64,000 nucleotides of DNA from Aurantibacter crassamenti (GTDB taxonomy: Bacteria; Bacteroidota; Bacteroidia; Flavobacteriales; Flavobacteriaceae), in contig NZ_JAFBGM010000001.1 in NCBI RefSeq assembly GCF_016811105.1, positions 682,001-746,000 of the forward strand. Direction: 5' to 3'. The notes beneath the pieces are model-generated. The model did no database searches, was not told the origin of the DNA, and saw only the letters and a program-made list of their open reading frames with translations. Of this stretch, positions 44,542-53,421 are shown piece by piece. Both the position numbers and the translations under genes were made by a program. Positions within the stretch are counted from its first letter, which is position 1; each line of letters starts with the position of its first letter.

Positions 44542-45969
44542 TTAAATTTTCTGTTTAAAGAATCGAAAATACAGTACAACCGCAGCATAAATTAAAAGTA
44601 CGATACCTATTGGACCGAGTAGCTCACTATATTCTTTATACACTTTACTGTAGCCTAATACCAATTGGCCTCTATTATAATAATAGGCCGCTAATGCAAT
44701 CATAAAAAGTGCACTTGTAATTGCTATAATTAATAGCCCTGTACTTTTATTTTCTTCTTTTCTTTTAAACCTTTTAACTATATTTTGAAGTAACACTAAC
44801 CAGCCTATCCAAGAAAAAACCTGTAACAGATTTAATGATCTAAAATAGTTAACTACAGTAAACAAGGGGCTGATAAATAAATTGGCTTTTGAATAATATG
44901 GTCGATCTTTATATATTAATACTTTAATATTTTCATTGGAACCACTTTTTAAAACTGATAAAATAGATTGTTCTTTTGTGTTTTTATCTAGACTATTCCA
45001 ATTGTCAATTTTTAGGGCGTTATACATAGAACAAACCCTTCCGTAACCGTGAAAATCTAAACCACCAATCATTGTCAATTCATTTTCTTCACAGAAATTT
45101 CTTAGCTCTTCAAAAGTTTCTCTATCGTAATAAAGATCAGTCCCTGAATTTTCAATTTCAAAGCCATCTACACCAATTTCATGATAGAATTCTTTCTCCT
45201 TCCCTTTTCCATCAAACCAATGGTTAATAATTACGGCACCACCATATCTATGCACCGAATCTATTACGGCTTTGTCAGTCATACCCTTGGTGTCAAATTT
45301 ACCATTGAGGCCCAACAAACTCATGTGGTTACTACCTGAATGTTCTTGCCCAACCATCACAAGCGGGTCATTTGTCTGAGCATTAATATTTTGATCTTGT
45401 GCAAATTGCAAGCTCTTCTTATGATTAGCATGGTCAGTTATAAAAAAAGCATCAAATCCATTTCGTTTATGCCATTGTAACATGTTTTCTTGAGAAATCA
45501 ATCCGTCATGACTATATTCAGTATGTGCATGGGTAGTTACCAAAATAGAATTTTCAGAATTATTTATAATGGTATTATTAGGGAGAGGAATGAAAAGTAC
45601 CAACACAAATAAGGCAAAACATACTCCGATAACAAGTGGCAGGTTTGCTAATTTTTTAAGTGCTAAAATTCTTCCATGTGAACTTTTAATTATTCTAAAA
45701 ACACTATAGATACAATAGACTATCACTAACCATAATAAAGCAATAGGAATTTCTTCTAAAGCATACAAAGAGCGATTAAAGAATAATAGTAATCCAACAA
45801 TAGGTTCAAATAATACACGCCAAAATGCTATTTTAACTTCAAAATCTAATTCGGGTTGAAGAGTTAATGCATTTTCAAAATGAATCTGAAAATGAAAAGC
45901 AGTAGCTAATATGATGATTAACAAAATTAAGATTAGTAATGTAATCTTATGTATGCTAATTTTGTTCAT
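44542..45969 (-). CDS. Membrane-anchored PHP-domain phosphoesterase-like protein
   Basis: A 475-residue protein with an N-terminal membrane block (several hydrophobic segments to about residue 125), a soluble PHP domain (about 135-350) and C-terminal membrane helices. The PHP metal motifs are visible: T-H-A-H-T-E-Y-S-H-D-G near residue 147, F-I-T-D-H-A-N-H near 177, E-H-S-G-S-N-H, and G-G-L-D-F-H-G-Y near 305. PHP enzymes split phosphomonoesters or phosphodiesters. With the domain between membrane segments it probably faces the periplasm. The start is GTG 45972 or, more likely, ATG 45969. It sits 13 bases after an aldolase gene. Its substrate is unknown. Confidence 0.8.
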   Translation of the reverse strand: MNKISIHKITLLILILLIIILATAFHFQIHFENALTLQPELDFEVKIAFWRVLFEPIVGLLLFFNRSLYALEEIPIALLWLVIVYCIYSVFRIIKSSHGRILALKKLANLPLVIGVCFALFVLVLFIPLPNNTIINNSENSILVTTHAHTEYSHDGLISQENMLQWHKRNGFDAFFITDHANHKKSLQFAQDQNINAQTNDPLVMVGQEHSGSNHMSLLGLNGKFDTKGMTDKAVIDSVHRYGGAVIINHWFDGKGKEKEFYHEIGVDGFEIENSGTDLYYDRETFEELRNFCEENELTMIGGLDFHGYGRVCSMYNALKIDNWNSLDKNTKEQSILSVLKSGSNENIKVLIYKDRPYYSKANLFISPLFTVVNYFRSLNLLQVFSWIGWLVLLQNIVKRFKRKEENKSTGLLIIAITSALFMIALAAYYYNRGQLVLGYSKVYKEYSELLGPIGIVLLIYAAVVLYFRFFKQKI

Positions 45970-45985
45970 CACAATTAATTAAGTT

Positions 45986-46897
45986 TTACGATATAGAATT
46001 CACTTTGAATTTCATTAAATGACTTTTGACACTTGTACGCTTTTCACTATCTAATTTTTGCAAGGGTTGCGCCATATAATCATCACAAATACCCATTACT
46101 GCTAATGCACTTTTAATCCCCTTTATACTTCTAGTGGGCGAGTCATCAACATTATAAATAGTCTTATCAATTTCTGAAACTTTAGCACTGAGTTCTTGTA
46201 TTCGATTATGGTCTTCATTTAAACAAGCATTGTATAATTCGACAAATAATCTAGGAGAAAAATTAGCCCCCCCTGAAACTGCCCCATGAGCACCTCGTAC
46301 TATTGTGTCAGAAAGAAAAAGCTCATTACCAACTATCACTGAAAAGTCAGGCTTATCTTTAAACGCTTCAATTATCTCATATAAAGATTCTATATCTCCT
46401 GAACTATCTTTAAAACCAATTGCACCTAATTCAAATGCTTTTTTAACACTATCAACTCCCAAATGCAATTTGGTACAACTAGGAATATTATATAAAAGAA
46501 ATGGTAACGGTAATAATGGGGCTAAAGCCGTTAAATAATTATTCATTTCTTCTTCAGAAATAGGAAAATAAAAGGGTGGTGCAACAACAAGTACGTCGGC
46601 ACCTACTTCTTTTGCATAATTTGACATTTCAATAGTAGCCTCAAATGAAGTGTCTGTAACACCTACCAGAACTGGTACTCTTCCATCTATAATTTCGCAG
46701 GCTTCTAAGACCAGTTGTTTTCGTATTCTATAGCTTAAACTTGGGCCTTCACCGTTGGTGCCCAATAAAAATATACCGTGAACTCCACCTGCTATTAAGT
46801 GTTCAATCAAATTACTTAAACCAATACTATCAAGTTCTTTATTTTCTAACAATGGGGTTACCATTGGTGGTATTATTCCTTTTAATGGAAGTTTCAT
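45986..46897 (-). CDS. NAL/DHDPS-superfamily pyruvate-dependent aldolase, paralogue 2
   Basis: Close paralogue (303 residues) of the aldolase at 41240, sharing long stretches such as G-G-V-H-G-I-F-L-L-G and C-D-D-Y-M-A. Active-site residues are Y136 in L-L-Y-N-I-P and K163 in G-F-K-D-S-S-G; again Cys replaces the DHDPS Arg in Y-N-I-P-S-C-T-K. It leads a three-gene set with the PHP protein and the unrecognised membrane protein and lies downstream of the SusC/SusD pair beyond a terminator. Two similar aldolases so close together suggest different substrates or regulation rather than redundancy. The name DapA would be misleading. Confidence 0.92.
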   Translation of the reverse strand: MKLPLKGIIPPMVTPLLENKELDSIGLSNLIEHLIAGGVHGIFLLGTNGEGPSLSYRIRKQLVLEACEIIDGRVPVLVGVTDTSFEATIEMSNYAKEVGADVLVVAPPFYFPISEEEMNNYLTALAPLLPLPFLLYNIPSCTKLHLGVDSVKKAFELGAIGFKDSSGDIESLYEIIEAFKDKPDFSVIVGNELFLSDTIVRGAHGAVSGGANFSPRLFVELYNACLNEDHNRIQELSAKVSEIDKTIYNVDDSPTRSIKGIKSALAVMGICDDYMAQPLQKLDSEKRTSVKSHLMKFKVNSIS

Positions 46898-47038
46898 AAT
46901 TAACTATTAGTGTTTTAACAAAATAAGTCTACAATAAAAACATATGCCACAACTATGTTGAAGGAATCTTATAGAATTTTAACCTCTTTATGAAATAATT
47001 ATTCTCAATAAAATTGAGTGAAAAGCAAAAAAATGAAT

Positions 47039-47077
47039 AAAAAAAAGAGGTTTTACACGATGTGAAACCCCTTTTTT
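47039..47077 (-). terminator. Rho-independent terminator after the second SusD gene
   Basis: On the minus strand a long stem (AGGGGTTTCAC with GTGTAAAACCTCT, one bulge and one mismatch) with a 3-base loop is followed by eight T. It lies just after the susD-like stop and before the aldolase operon. Confidence 0.85.
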
Positions 47078-47101
47078 CAGCTAATTCAAATAAATAAAAT
47101 C

Positions 47102-48760
47102 TTAGTAGGGCTTATTAGTTCCCTGTAATAACCACATTTTTGACCATGCGCTATTATTAGTTGCATCATCGCCTTTAAAGTCAGTTGTTTCTAGTTTGCC
47201 AATTGCAGCATCTGCGTTCTCTTTATTGTTATCAATCTCATCTATATGGTAATAGAAACGTAATGGAAGTGCTTGCCTTTTAGAGGCTGCCCCTGCTTGC
47301 AAATTAGGTATACCTGTTCTTCTATAATCAAACCAAGACTCTGCAGCTGCTGACCAACTTGCAATCCATTTTTGCATTAATATATCTTCTGGTCCAGTAT
47401 AAGCTGCAGGTCCAGCAATATAAGTGCTATAAGCGTCACCTACTCCCCAAGCATTTAAAGACTGCTTAATTGCCTCATTATAATATCCTTCTGCGCCACC
47501 AGACACCCAACCTTTTGTAGCTGCTTCTGCCTTAATAAAATTAACTTCTGCAGCGGAGATTAATCGGGCTTGTAATAAATCACCATTGGCTTCTTTATAA
47601 ATATCATTTAATTGAGAAACATGCAAATTCAGTGCACCTTGGTTAAGATTTTCACTTAAGTTATAAGCAATTCCAAAAGTCATAGCAACTGGTAGACCAA
47701 CATATTCTTTATCATAATCCACTGGAAAACCTACAATATCCTCATACGCATCAACTATATCTTGTGCTACATGCCTTTCACCATCTATTACCTCATCCGT
47801 GCCATCTGGCGCTCCAGCATCCAAAACTAATGGAATATCAATTTTATTTGCCCATACGCCTAATCGCGGGTCATTTAATTCTTGCAACTCATTTACCAAT
47901 GTTGCACCCATTTTTATCCTAAAATATGCTCCTTGTGAATCAGCATCAAACTTAGTATTGGTTGGCCAAGAATCAACACTTGTATTACCAACATATGCCA
48001 TATTAGCATCATCAGCAGCATCAATTATCAATGGGTATAATTGTGGGTTTGACAATAATTTCCTAATTCCTTGTTCTGCCCATGCTGGTTCTTTAACTGA
48101 TAAGCGCATGTAATATCGTAAAGCCAATGAGTTTGCAAATTTTCGCCATTTAGCAACATCGCCACCGAATAAGATATCTTGATTTGCTTGTATGCTAAAA
48201 TATGAACCTTGATCTTTAGAAAGCAATGAGTTTGCAGTCTCTAAATCTAACAGAATGCCTTCATAAATTGATCTTTGGTCATCAAATACTGCATCAAAAA
48301 ATTCAGCACCTTCATTACCACGGAGTGCGGCAGAATATGGCGCATCACCCCATAAATCAGTAATCAACCCAAACAGAAAAGACTTCATAACAAGCCCTGC
48401 TCCTCGATGAAATTCAAGATTATCTGCTTCGGCTTTTTCAATCATATTCTTATTATTGGTCAATAGTGTGTAATAACTATTCCAACTATGCGAATCATTG
48501 CTCCAGTCGTATGCATTATGTCCACTAGACCAACCATCTTTTTGCGTATGCTGCATTACTCCGGCAATATCGCCAAAGCCCAAGCCTACTACTGCTTTAC
48601 CTGCACCATTAATTACCGTTGGCAAAAGTAGATTAGGATCTACATTTTCAGAACCAATTTGATTTGGGTTTTCGTTCAACTCTTCCAGTCCATGACAAGA
48701 GACCAAAAGAATTAGACCTAAAACCAATAGGGCTATTTTACTGTAATATGCATTATTCAT
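47102..48760 (-). CDS. SusD-like outer-membrane substrate-binding lipoprotein, locus 2
   Basis: Outer-membrane binding lipoprotein of 552 residues for the SusC-like transporter encoded 22 bases upstream. Its lipobox is L-V-S-C and the mature start L-N-E-N-P-N-Q-I-G is again the SusD-like_2 type seen at 2185. It ends with the usual W-S-K-M-W-L-L-Q region. It is followed by a strong terminator, so capture proteins can be made in excess over the aldolase genes downstream. The ligand is unknown; an acidic or amino sugar would fit the aldolases and AGE-type proteins nearby. Confidence 0.92.
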   Translation of the reverse strand: MNNAYYSKIALLVLGLILLVSCHGLEELNENPNQIGSENVDPNLLLPTVINGAGKAVVGLGFGDIAGVMQHTQKDGWSSGHNAYDWSNDSHSWNSYYTLLTNNKNMIEKAEADNLEFHRGAGLVMKSFLFGLITDLWGDAPYSAALRGNEGAEFFDAVFDDQRSIYEGILLDLETANSLLSKDQGSYFSIQANQDILFGGDVAKWRKFANSLALRYYMRLSVKEPAWAEQGIRKLLSNPQLYPLIIDAADDANMAYVGNTSVDSWPTNTKFDADSQGAYFRIKMGATLVNELQELNDPRLGVWANKIDIPLVLDAGAPDGTDEVIDGERHVAQDIVDAYEDIVGFPVDYDKEYVGLPVAMTFGIAYNLSENLNQGALNLHVSQLNDIYKEANGDLLQARLISAAEVNFIKAEAATKGWVSGGAEGYYNEAIKQSLNAWGVGDAYSTYIAGPAAYTGPEDILMQKWIASWSAAAESWFDYRRTGIPNLQAGAASKRQALPLRFYYHIDEIDNNKENADAAIGKLETTDFKGDDATNNSAWSKMWLLQGTNKPY

Positions 48761-48782
48761 AGCGATGTCAGTTTAAATTTTA

Positions 48783-51700
48783 TTAAAATGTAACTCCAAT
48801 TTTTATTCCGATTGGAACTAACCATGGATCAACATTATATCTTTCTATACCTTGTTTAAATTGAGTTCCTCTATTACCTGAACTTGTTTCTGCTTGAAAA
48901 GCTCTTTCTGGGTCAATTCCGAATTCAGAATCTTTAGTCCATAACATTATGTTTCTGCTGTAAAGCGAAACACTTAAATTATCAATGGCCGTTCTTTCTA
49001 AATATTTAGATGGCAAATCATAAGATAAAGAAACCTCACGTAATTTCACATAATCAGCATCAAACATGTGTGGTGTTCCAAATTCCCATGGGTTGGCAAC
49101 CGAAAATGGAAGAAAAGCTGTTCCTACTTCACCTAAGTTTTCATTTTCTAAAATAAAGTTGCCATCTGCATCATGCGTGCCTACTACCCCTGCATTAAAA
49201 ATACCATCATAGACAACACTACCTCCCAAGTCTTGGGCAAATCCTCCATCACCAGGTGGACCACCAATAGATAAGAAATTCTCTCCATAAATTAGTAAAT
49301 CTGCGTTGTCTAAGACCCATTGCTTTAGTTCCGGACCGGGTTCAGAAATACCAGGGTTTACAAGATTATTTAATATTTGTTGACCATAACCATCTTCAAC
49401 CATATATCTACTGGTCTGTGACATGTATTGCCCTCCAGAACGCCAATCAAATGTCAAGTTCAAAGAAAGGTTTTTGTATGATAAAGTTGTTTGTAAACCC
49501 ATAACGAAATCAGGATTGTAATTACCAACTTTTACACGTTCTTCCTGTGCGAGCCACTCTGCATCTTCACCAGAACCTATTAGTGGATAGTTATAATAAG
49601 GTGAATTTACATCAGTAACTCTTTTAATTAATGGGGAGTAAATGTTACCCACTAAACCATCTTCTCCAGTGGCAGCATTTGCTATATAACCTCTAGAAAC
49701 ACTTTTGTTTTCACTCCAGAATTCTATATAATCAACCCCATCGGATAATTCTAAAATAGTTGATTCATTGGTTGTATAATTCAAATTAACATCCCAATTA
49801 AAATTTTCTGTGCGAATGGGAGTAAAGCCAAGTGAAAGTTCAAGACCTTTACTTTCAAGTACACCTGCATTTATACTAACACTATTGTATCCTGATGAAC
49901 CGGGTATAGGAATATTTGGTACAATTTGATTTCTATTTTCAACCGTATAATAAGTTCCTTCAAAACGAAGTCTATTCGAAAACATATTTAAATCAATTCC
50001 TATTTCTTGTGATGTTGCCTCTTCTGGTTCAAGATTAGGTGTATTTAAGCCACTTTGACCACTATATAATACTGCATTATCCCACTGACCATTGTTGTTA
50101 AAAAATGCCCCTAATTGATATGGACTTGTATCATTACCTACTCTTGCCCAACCAGCTCTAAGTTTCAATAAATCAACTTTTGGTATACTAATCAATTCAC
50201 TAACCAAAAAACTTAAAGAAGCCGAAGGATAGAAATAAGAACGATTATCAACAGGTAAAGTACTTGACCAATCATTTCTTGCAGTTACATCAAGATACAG
50301 TAAATCTTTATAGCCAAAATTTGCTAAAGCATAGACACTATTAATACCCCGCTCAGTTGTATAACTAGAATAATTTAATGTTGCTGGTGCGATATTATCA
50401 ACTGTAAAAAGATTAGGCACAATAAGACCTGCTCCAGAAGCAGCAGAATTAATTAAGCCTGTGTTTTTTTGATACATTAAATTTCCACCTGCGGATAAAG
50501 TCATATCAAAATCACCTAAATCTTTGGTATAACTTGCCAATATGTCAATATTAGTTTCTAATCCATCTGTTTTGGCTATACCATAAGTGCCATTATTTGT
50601 TTCGCGCAGATAACCAGGAGCCATTTTAGTTTCTTGTGTTTGATTGAAACTATTTAGGTTATAACTACTTCTAATATTGAATGATGGAGAAATCTTCCAA
50701 TCTAAAGCAAAATTACCATAGACTCTAAATCTTGAAAAGCTATTATTTACTTCATTCGCTAAAAACCATGGGTTTTCATAAAAATCTGAAAAATTATATA
50801 TATCAGTCCCTGGCAATTTATAATCTTTTACATCCAAGAGATTAATGTTTGCAGGTGTACTATAAGCAGCCTGTAAAGGGTTAGTACCTCTATTCGATGC
50901 TGGTCTATTATCTGCATAGCCATGAACAACATTTACGTTAGTACTTGCCTCAAGTTTATCACTAAATTTTGAAGATGCCGTAAGAGAAAAACTGTTTCTT
51001 TTAAAATCAGAATTTGGAATAATACCTGTATTATCTAATGCGGTAACACCTACACGATAATTAAGGGCCTCAGTACTATTTGATATTGATATACTATTAG
51101 TTGTAGTAATCCCAGTTTGAACAAATTCTCGCACGTTATCAGGATAAGATCTTAATTGGGTTGGAATTGGCACACCATTAGCGTCTAATGGTGAATTCCA
51201 TTGAACGGCATAATATCCTTTATCTAATTCAGGACCTCCATTACCACCAGCAGGTATTACATCTGGAAGAATATAACTTCCACCTTCTGATCTTGGTGAA
51301 AAGGAAAAGTATCCGTTAGCAAATTGAGATTGAGAATCTAAGAACCTATAAGGCACATCAAAAACAGTATTTGAGCTAAAACTAACTTTCATTTTTTCTT
51401 TATCCTTCGCTCTCTTTGTAGTAATTAAAACAACCCCATTACCCGCTCTAGAACCATAAAGCGCTGCAGCACTAGGTCCTTTTAAAATACTCACATTTTC
51501 AATACTTTGTGGATCTAAATCAGAAATTGCATTACCATAATCTACTGGGTTACGATCACCAAAACCTCCAATATTGTTTAATGTATTTGCAATTGGCACC
51601 CCATCTACAACAAATAAAGGCTGATTATCAGAACTTAAAGAAATTGCACCCCTAATAACCATACTTACAGAAGATCCCGCACCACCAGTATTATTTAATG

Positions 51701-52181
51701 TAACGCCAGCTACCTTACCAGAAAGTGAGTTCAACACATTCTCTTGTGCAACGCGTGTTAGCTCTTCAGCCGCGACATTCTCAACAGAGTACCCTAAAGA
51801 TTTTTCTTCTCTTTTAATTCCAAGTGCTGTTACGACAACTTCATCTAAAGCTTGCGCATCTTCATTTAATAAAACATTAATAGTTGTCTTACCGGCAACA
51901 CTAATTTCTTGTGTTTCAAAACCTAAATAAGAAAATACTAGAATACTATTTTCATCTGGTACATCTATTTTGTAATTACCATCAAAATCAGCGGATGTAC
52001 CATTCGTAGTTCCTTTAATAAGTATAGTAACTCCTGGTAATGGCATTCCATCTGCAGCTGCAGTAACCGAACCAGTGACCGTTTGAGCACTTACGTAGGA
52101 ACTGAATAAAAGAAACAGTACAAAAGATAAACAAGCCGAGAATCGAGTGGCTTTATGTTGGAAGTGAATATACGTGTCCAT
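48783..52181 (-). CDS. SusC/RagA-type TonB-dependent outer-membrane transporter, locus 2
   Basis: TonB-dependent outer-membrane importer of 1132 residues. A signal peptide (ends V-S-A-Q) precedes the carboxypeptidase-regulatory-like domain (G-M-P-L-P-G-V-T-I-L-I-K), a TonB-box-like D-E-V-V-V-T-A-L-G, a plug with P-L-F-V-V-D-G-V-P-I, and the barrel, which ends I-K-I-G-V-T-F. It lies 57 bases after the PKD lipoprotein and 22 bases before susD. The PKD lipoprotein gene is likely its surface partner and shares the promoter at about 53289. Confidence 0.93.
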   Translation of the reverse strand: MDTYIHFQHKATRFSACLSFVLFLLFSSYVSAQTVTGSVTAAADGMPLPGVTILIKGTTNGTSADFDGNYKIDVPDENSILVFSYLGFETQEISVAGKTTINVLLNEDAQALDEVVVTALGIKREEKSLGYSVENVAAEELTRVAQENVLNSLSGKVAGVTLNNTGGAGSSVSMVIRGAISLSSDNQPLFVVDGVPIANTLNNIGGFGDRNPVDYGNAISDLDPQSIENVSILKGPSAAALYGSRAGNGVVLITTKRAKDKEKMKVSFSSNTVFDVPYRFLDSQSQFANGYFSFSPRSEGGSYILPDVIPAGGNGGPELDKGYYAVQWNSPLDANGVPIPTQLRSYPDNVREFVQTGITTTNSISISNSTEALNYRVGVTALDNTGIIPNSDFKRNSFSLTASSKFSDKLEASTNVNVVHGYADNRPASNRGTNPLQAAYSTPANINLLDVKDYKLPGTDIYNFSDFYENPWFLANEVNNSFSRFRVYGNFALDWKISPSFNIRSSYNLNSFNQTQETKMAPGYLRETNNGTYGIAKTDGLETNIDILASYTKDLGDFDMTLSAGGNLMYQKNTGLINSAASGAGLIVPNLFTVDNIAPATLNYSSYTTERGINSVYALANFGYKDLLYLDVTARNDWSSTLPVDNRSYFYPSASLSFLVSELISIPKVDLLKLRAGWARVGNDTSPYQLGAFFNNNGQWDNAVLYSGQSGLNTPNLEPEEATSQEIGIDLNMFSNRLRFEGTYYTVENRNQIVPNIPIPGSSGYNSVSINAGVLESKGLELSLGFTPIRTENFNWDVNLNYTTNESTILELSDGVDYIEFWSENKSVSRGYIANAATGEDGLVGNIYSPLIKRVTDVNSPYYNYPLIGSGEDAEWLAQEERVKVGNYNPDFVMGLQTTLSYKNLSLNLTFDWRSGGQYMSQTSRYMVEDGYGQQILNNLVNPGISEPGPELKQWVLDNADLLIYGENFLSIGGPPGDGGFAQDLGGSVVYDGIFNAGVVGTHDADGNFILENENLGEVGTAFLPFSVANPWEFGTPHMFDADYVKLREVSLSYDLPSKYLERTAIDNLSVSLYSRNIMLWTKDSEFGIDPERAFQAETSSGNRGTQFKQGIERYNVDPWLVPIGIKIGVTF

Positions 52182-52237
52182 ATTTAGTTTTGTGTATTTT
52201 TTATTATCATTTTTTGATTGATTCTATTTAGCTAAAG

Positions 52238-53188
52238 CTACTTTACAACTTCAAAAGTCAAAATAACTGCATTAGTATTTACACCTATAAAATCTTGCGA
52301 AGCTGCTAAAAACATAACCAATCTCATTGTGTTATCAGTTATATCTTGAATAATAACCTTTTGCTGAAAATCTTTAAGACCAATAAAGCTTTCACCTGAA
52401 AAATCAAGGGTGCTTACACCATTATAGGTCAACATTCCACCTGGTCCATAAACTGATGAAATAGTTAAATTTTCACTTTCTGCATATGTAAATGTGGCAT
52501 CCGTTTCTGGTGTAAACATACCTGTACAAAGACCAAAATCGGCACCACCATCATTAACAATACCTGCACCACCCGTACTTACAAACTGATAAAGCAAACC
52601 ACTAAAAACAGCGCCATCTGCCTTTACATCTTGACTATAACTACCATCAAAATAAAATGTAAATTCATCTTCATAAACTTCACCCATTCCTAAACCTGCA
52701 CCAAATATACCTGCAGGTAAGGGAGCAGGAGCACCATCAAACGGTGTAAGTTCTGCGTCTGCATTACCGAAATAATCACCCTCAGAATGAGCGCTCGACA
52801 ATTTCCAGGTTTTCCCAGATTCAGCAGTAGCCCCTCCTGTTAATAAAACATACGGTGTAATTTCAATTGCCAATTCTACTTGCTTCACTATTGAAGATCC
52901 AGCGGCATCAGCGGCGGTTAAAACTGCAGTATAATATCCGCCTTCAGCGTATGCATGAATAGGATTTTTATCAGTACTTGTTGTACCATCACCAAAATCC
53001 CAATTCCAACTTGTTGCATTATTTGTCAAACCTTGAAAGGCCACTCGTTTTCCATTAATACTTTGAAAAATGTCTGCAGTGAAAGGAATGCTCTCTACAG
53101 TTCTATCATCATCAGAACTACAAGAATTTAATACAAGCAAGAAGCAAACCAACGATCCTAAAAGTACTTTTGCGTTTGATATATTCAT
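52238..53188 (-). CDS. PKD-domain surface lipoprotein
   Basis: Lipoprotein of 316 residues (start ATG 53188, since the longer frame begins at TTG). After the lipobox L-N-S-C come S-S-D-D-D, which matches the surface-export signal of Bacteroidota lipoproteins. Residues about 30-110 are a PKD domain with W-D-F-G-D-G-T-T-S and N-P-I-H-A-Y. The rest is beta-rich, and includes G-G-A-T-A-E-S-G-K-T-W-K-L-S-S-A, a pattern seen in surface glycan-binding proteins of these loci. As the first gene of the operon, it is the best candidate for the cell-surface glycan-binding protein (SusE/F-like). Confidence 0.88.
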   Translation of the reverse strand: MNISNAKVLLGSLVCFLLVLNSCSSDDDRTVESIPFTADIFQSINGKRVAFQGLTNNATSWNWDFGDGTTSTDKNPIHAYAEGGYYTAVLTAADAAGSSIVKQVELAIEITPYVLLTGGATAESGKTWKLSSAHSEGDYFGNADAELTPFDGAPAPLPAGIFGAGLGMGEVYEDEFTFYFDGSYSQDVKADGAVFSGLLYQFVSTGGAGIVNDGGADFGLCTGMFTPETDATFTYAESENLTISSVYGPGGMLTYNGVSTLDFSGESFIGLKDFQQKVIIQDITDNTMRLVMFLAASQDFIGVNTNAVILTFEVVK

Positions 53189-53240
53189 AACCGGTTCTTT
53201 TTTTAAGAGGTGCAAAACTGAGATTATTTTCAGACTTAAA

Positions 53241-53270
53241 ATTTAACATTAAGTTGTATAATTGTTAAAT
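53241..53270. promoter_or_regulatory. Inverted repeat 1 in the divergent control region
   Basis: ATTTAACA at 53241-53248 and TGTTAAAT at 53263-53270, perfect 8-bp arms 14 bases apart. It falls just downstream of the predicted start of the PKD-susC-susD transcript. Its arms resemble those of inverted repeat 2. Confidence 0.45.
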
Positions 53271-53288
53271 CTAAGATTTCATCTTTAC

Positions 53289-53317
53289 CAAAAATATTGT
53301 GAAATTTTTAACAACAA
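53289..53317 (-). promoter_or_regulatory. Candidate promoter of the PKD-susC-susD operon
   Basis: On the minus strand TATTTTTG at 53296-53289 matches TAnnTTTG exactly. TTG at 53317-53315 stands 18 bases upstream and could be the -33 element, and inverted repeat 2 overlaps it. The ATG is about 100 bases downstream. Confidence 0.45.
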
Positions 53318-53334
53318 TTCAGTTATATTGTTAA
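53308..53334. promoter_or_regulatory. Inverted repeat 2 in the divergent control region
   Basis: TTAACAA at 53308-53314 and TTGTTAA at 53328-53334, perfect 7-bp arms 13 bases apart. The shared arm core with inverted repeat 1 (TTAACA and TGTTAA) suggests two sites for one regulator, one over the -33 region and one near the transcript start. Confidence 0.45.
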
Positions 53335-53421
53335 TTATGCATTAAATATTACCCTTTAGAGTAAAAATTTACAATTAATTTTACAATGAGGGTAATATTC
53401 TTACAACTATCATATGTTAAA

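Noticed and set aside
41240-46897. Naming the two aldolases dihydrodipicolinate synthase (dapA)
   Set aside because: The Arg that DHDPS uses for its second substrate is Cys in both, and the neighbours are sugar-locus genes, not lysine genes.
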